Below are positions 63,987-64,000 of a DNA stretch of 64,000 nt, in pieces. Source of the DNA: a virus. The stretch covers positions 62,001 through 126,000 of IMG/VR virus record IMGVR_UViG_3300033995_001164. One strand, given 5' to 3'. The notes beneath the pieces were generated by a model. That model ran no database searches. It was given only the letters and a program-made list of their open reading frames with translations, and had not been told where the DNA came from. The first letter of the stretch is position 1. Each line of letters starts with the position of its first letter. Position numbers and translations under genes: made by a program.

Positions 63987-64000
63987 TTGATTATCACCAT

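Noticed and set aside
63983-64000. End of a further upstream gene (ATG GTG ATA ATC AAA TGA on the minus strand)
   Set aside because: Only five codons lie in the window, so frame and existence cannot be confirmed, although an ATGA junction is plausible.

Overview
The window reads as part of the genome of a large, AT-rich, T4-like contractile-tailed phage (myovirus) that probably infects a Bacteroidetes host, most likely a Flavobacteriia-type bacterium. The T4-like assignment rests on recognisable homologues of T4 gp6, gp25, gp32, gp41, gp47, gp61, UvsX and RNase H, together with NrdA and NrdB. The host guess rests on several adhesin-like virion proteins with SprB-type repeats, a repeat best known from the gliding adhesin of Flavobacterium. 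It also fits the general lack of Shine-Dalgarno sites and the A/T-rich start regions. Almost every gene lies on the minus strand, so transcription runs from high to low coordinates. Many genes abut or overlap by 1-14 nt (TAATG and ATGA junctions). One small gene (15996-16181) is on the plus strand.

Layout in transcription order. 63986-56646: a 2446-residue baseplate/tail protein. 56613-55681: a small unknown gene and a Pro-rich coiled-coil protein, closed by a strong hairpin terminator. 55577-50655: a replication and recombination block with gp32-type SSB, an unknown gene, UvsX, a ribbon-helix-helix (RHH) plus HNH endonuclease pair, the FEN-like RNase H, an Acb2-like small protein and an unknown gene. 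50618-44783: a DnaB-type helicase with an intein in its Walker A motif, then NrdB and NrdA, closed by a terminator. 44691-29239: the baseplate, with gp25, gp6, a 1581-residue protein with a membrane-like segment, several structural proteins, an inserted HNH gene and a 995-residue tail-I/gp7-like protein. 29239-8423: a receptor-binding region with SprB-repeat proteins, Pro-Thr-rich stalks, a 1459-residue beta-roll fibre of 15-residue repeats, and a sulfotransferase and glycosyltransferase placed among the adhesins. 8416-1: an HNH gene, a RuvC-like resolvase, small unknown genes, a second RHH-HNH pair, a DnaG/gp61-like primase, a PD-(D/E)XK nuclease, a zinc-ribbon protein, a gp47/Mre11-like phosphoesterase and unknown genes.

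The genes fit one lytic programme. SSB, UvsX, helicase, primase, RNase H, resolvase and nucleases handle recombination-dependent replication; ribonucleotide reductase supplies dNTPs; the middle of the window builds baseplate and fibres. The most noteworthy features are (a) two copies of a compact RHH-HNH module, (b) the intein between the Ser and Thr of the helicase P-loop, (c) an Acb2-like candidate anti-CBASS sponge among the replication genes, (d) an adhesin array with Pro-Thr stalks next to a glycosyltransferase and a sulfotransferase, and (e) the beta-roll fibre with an internal 303-bp perfect duplication.

No tRNA, CRISPR array, integrase, transposase or reverse transcriptase was recognised. 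No stretch longer than about 300 bases lacks a gene.
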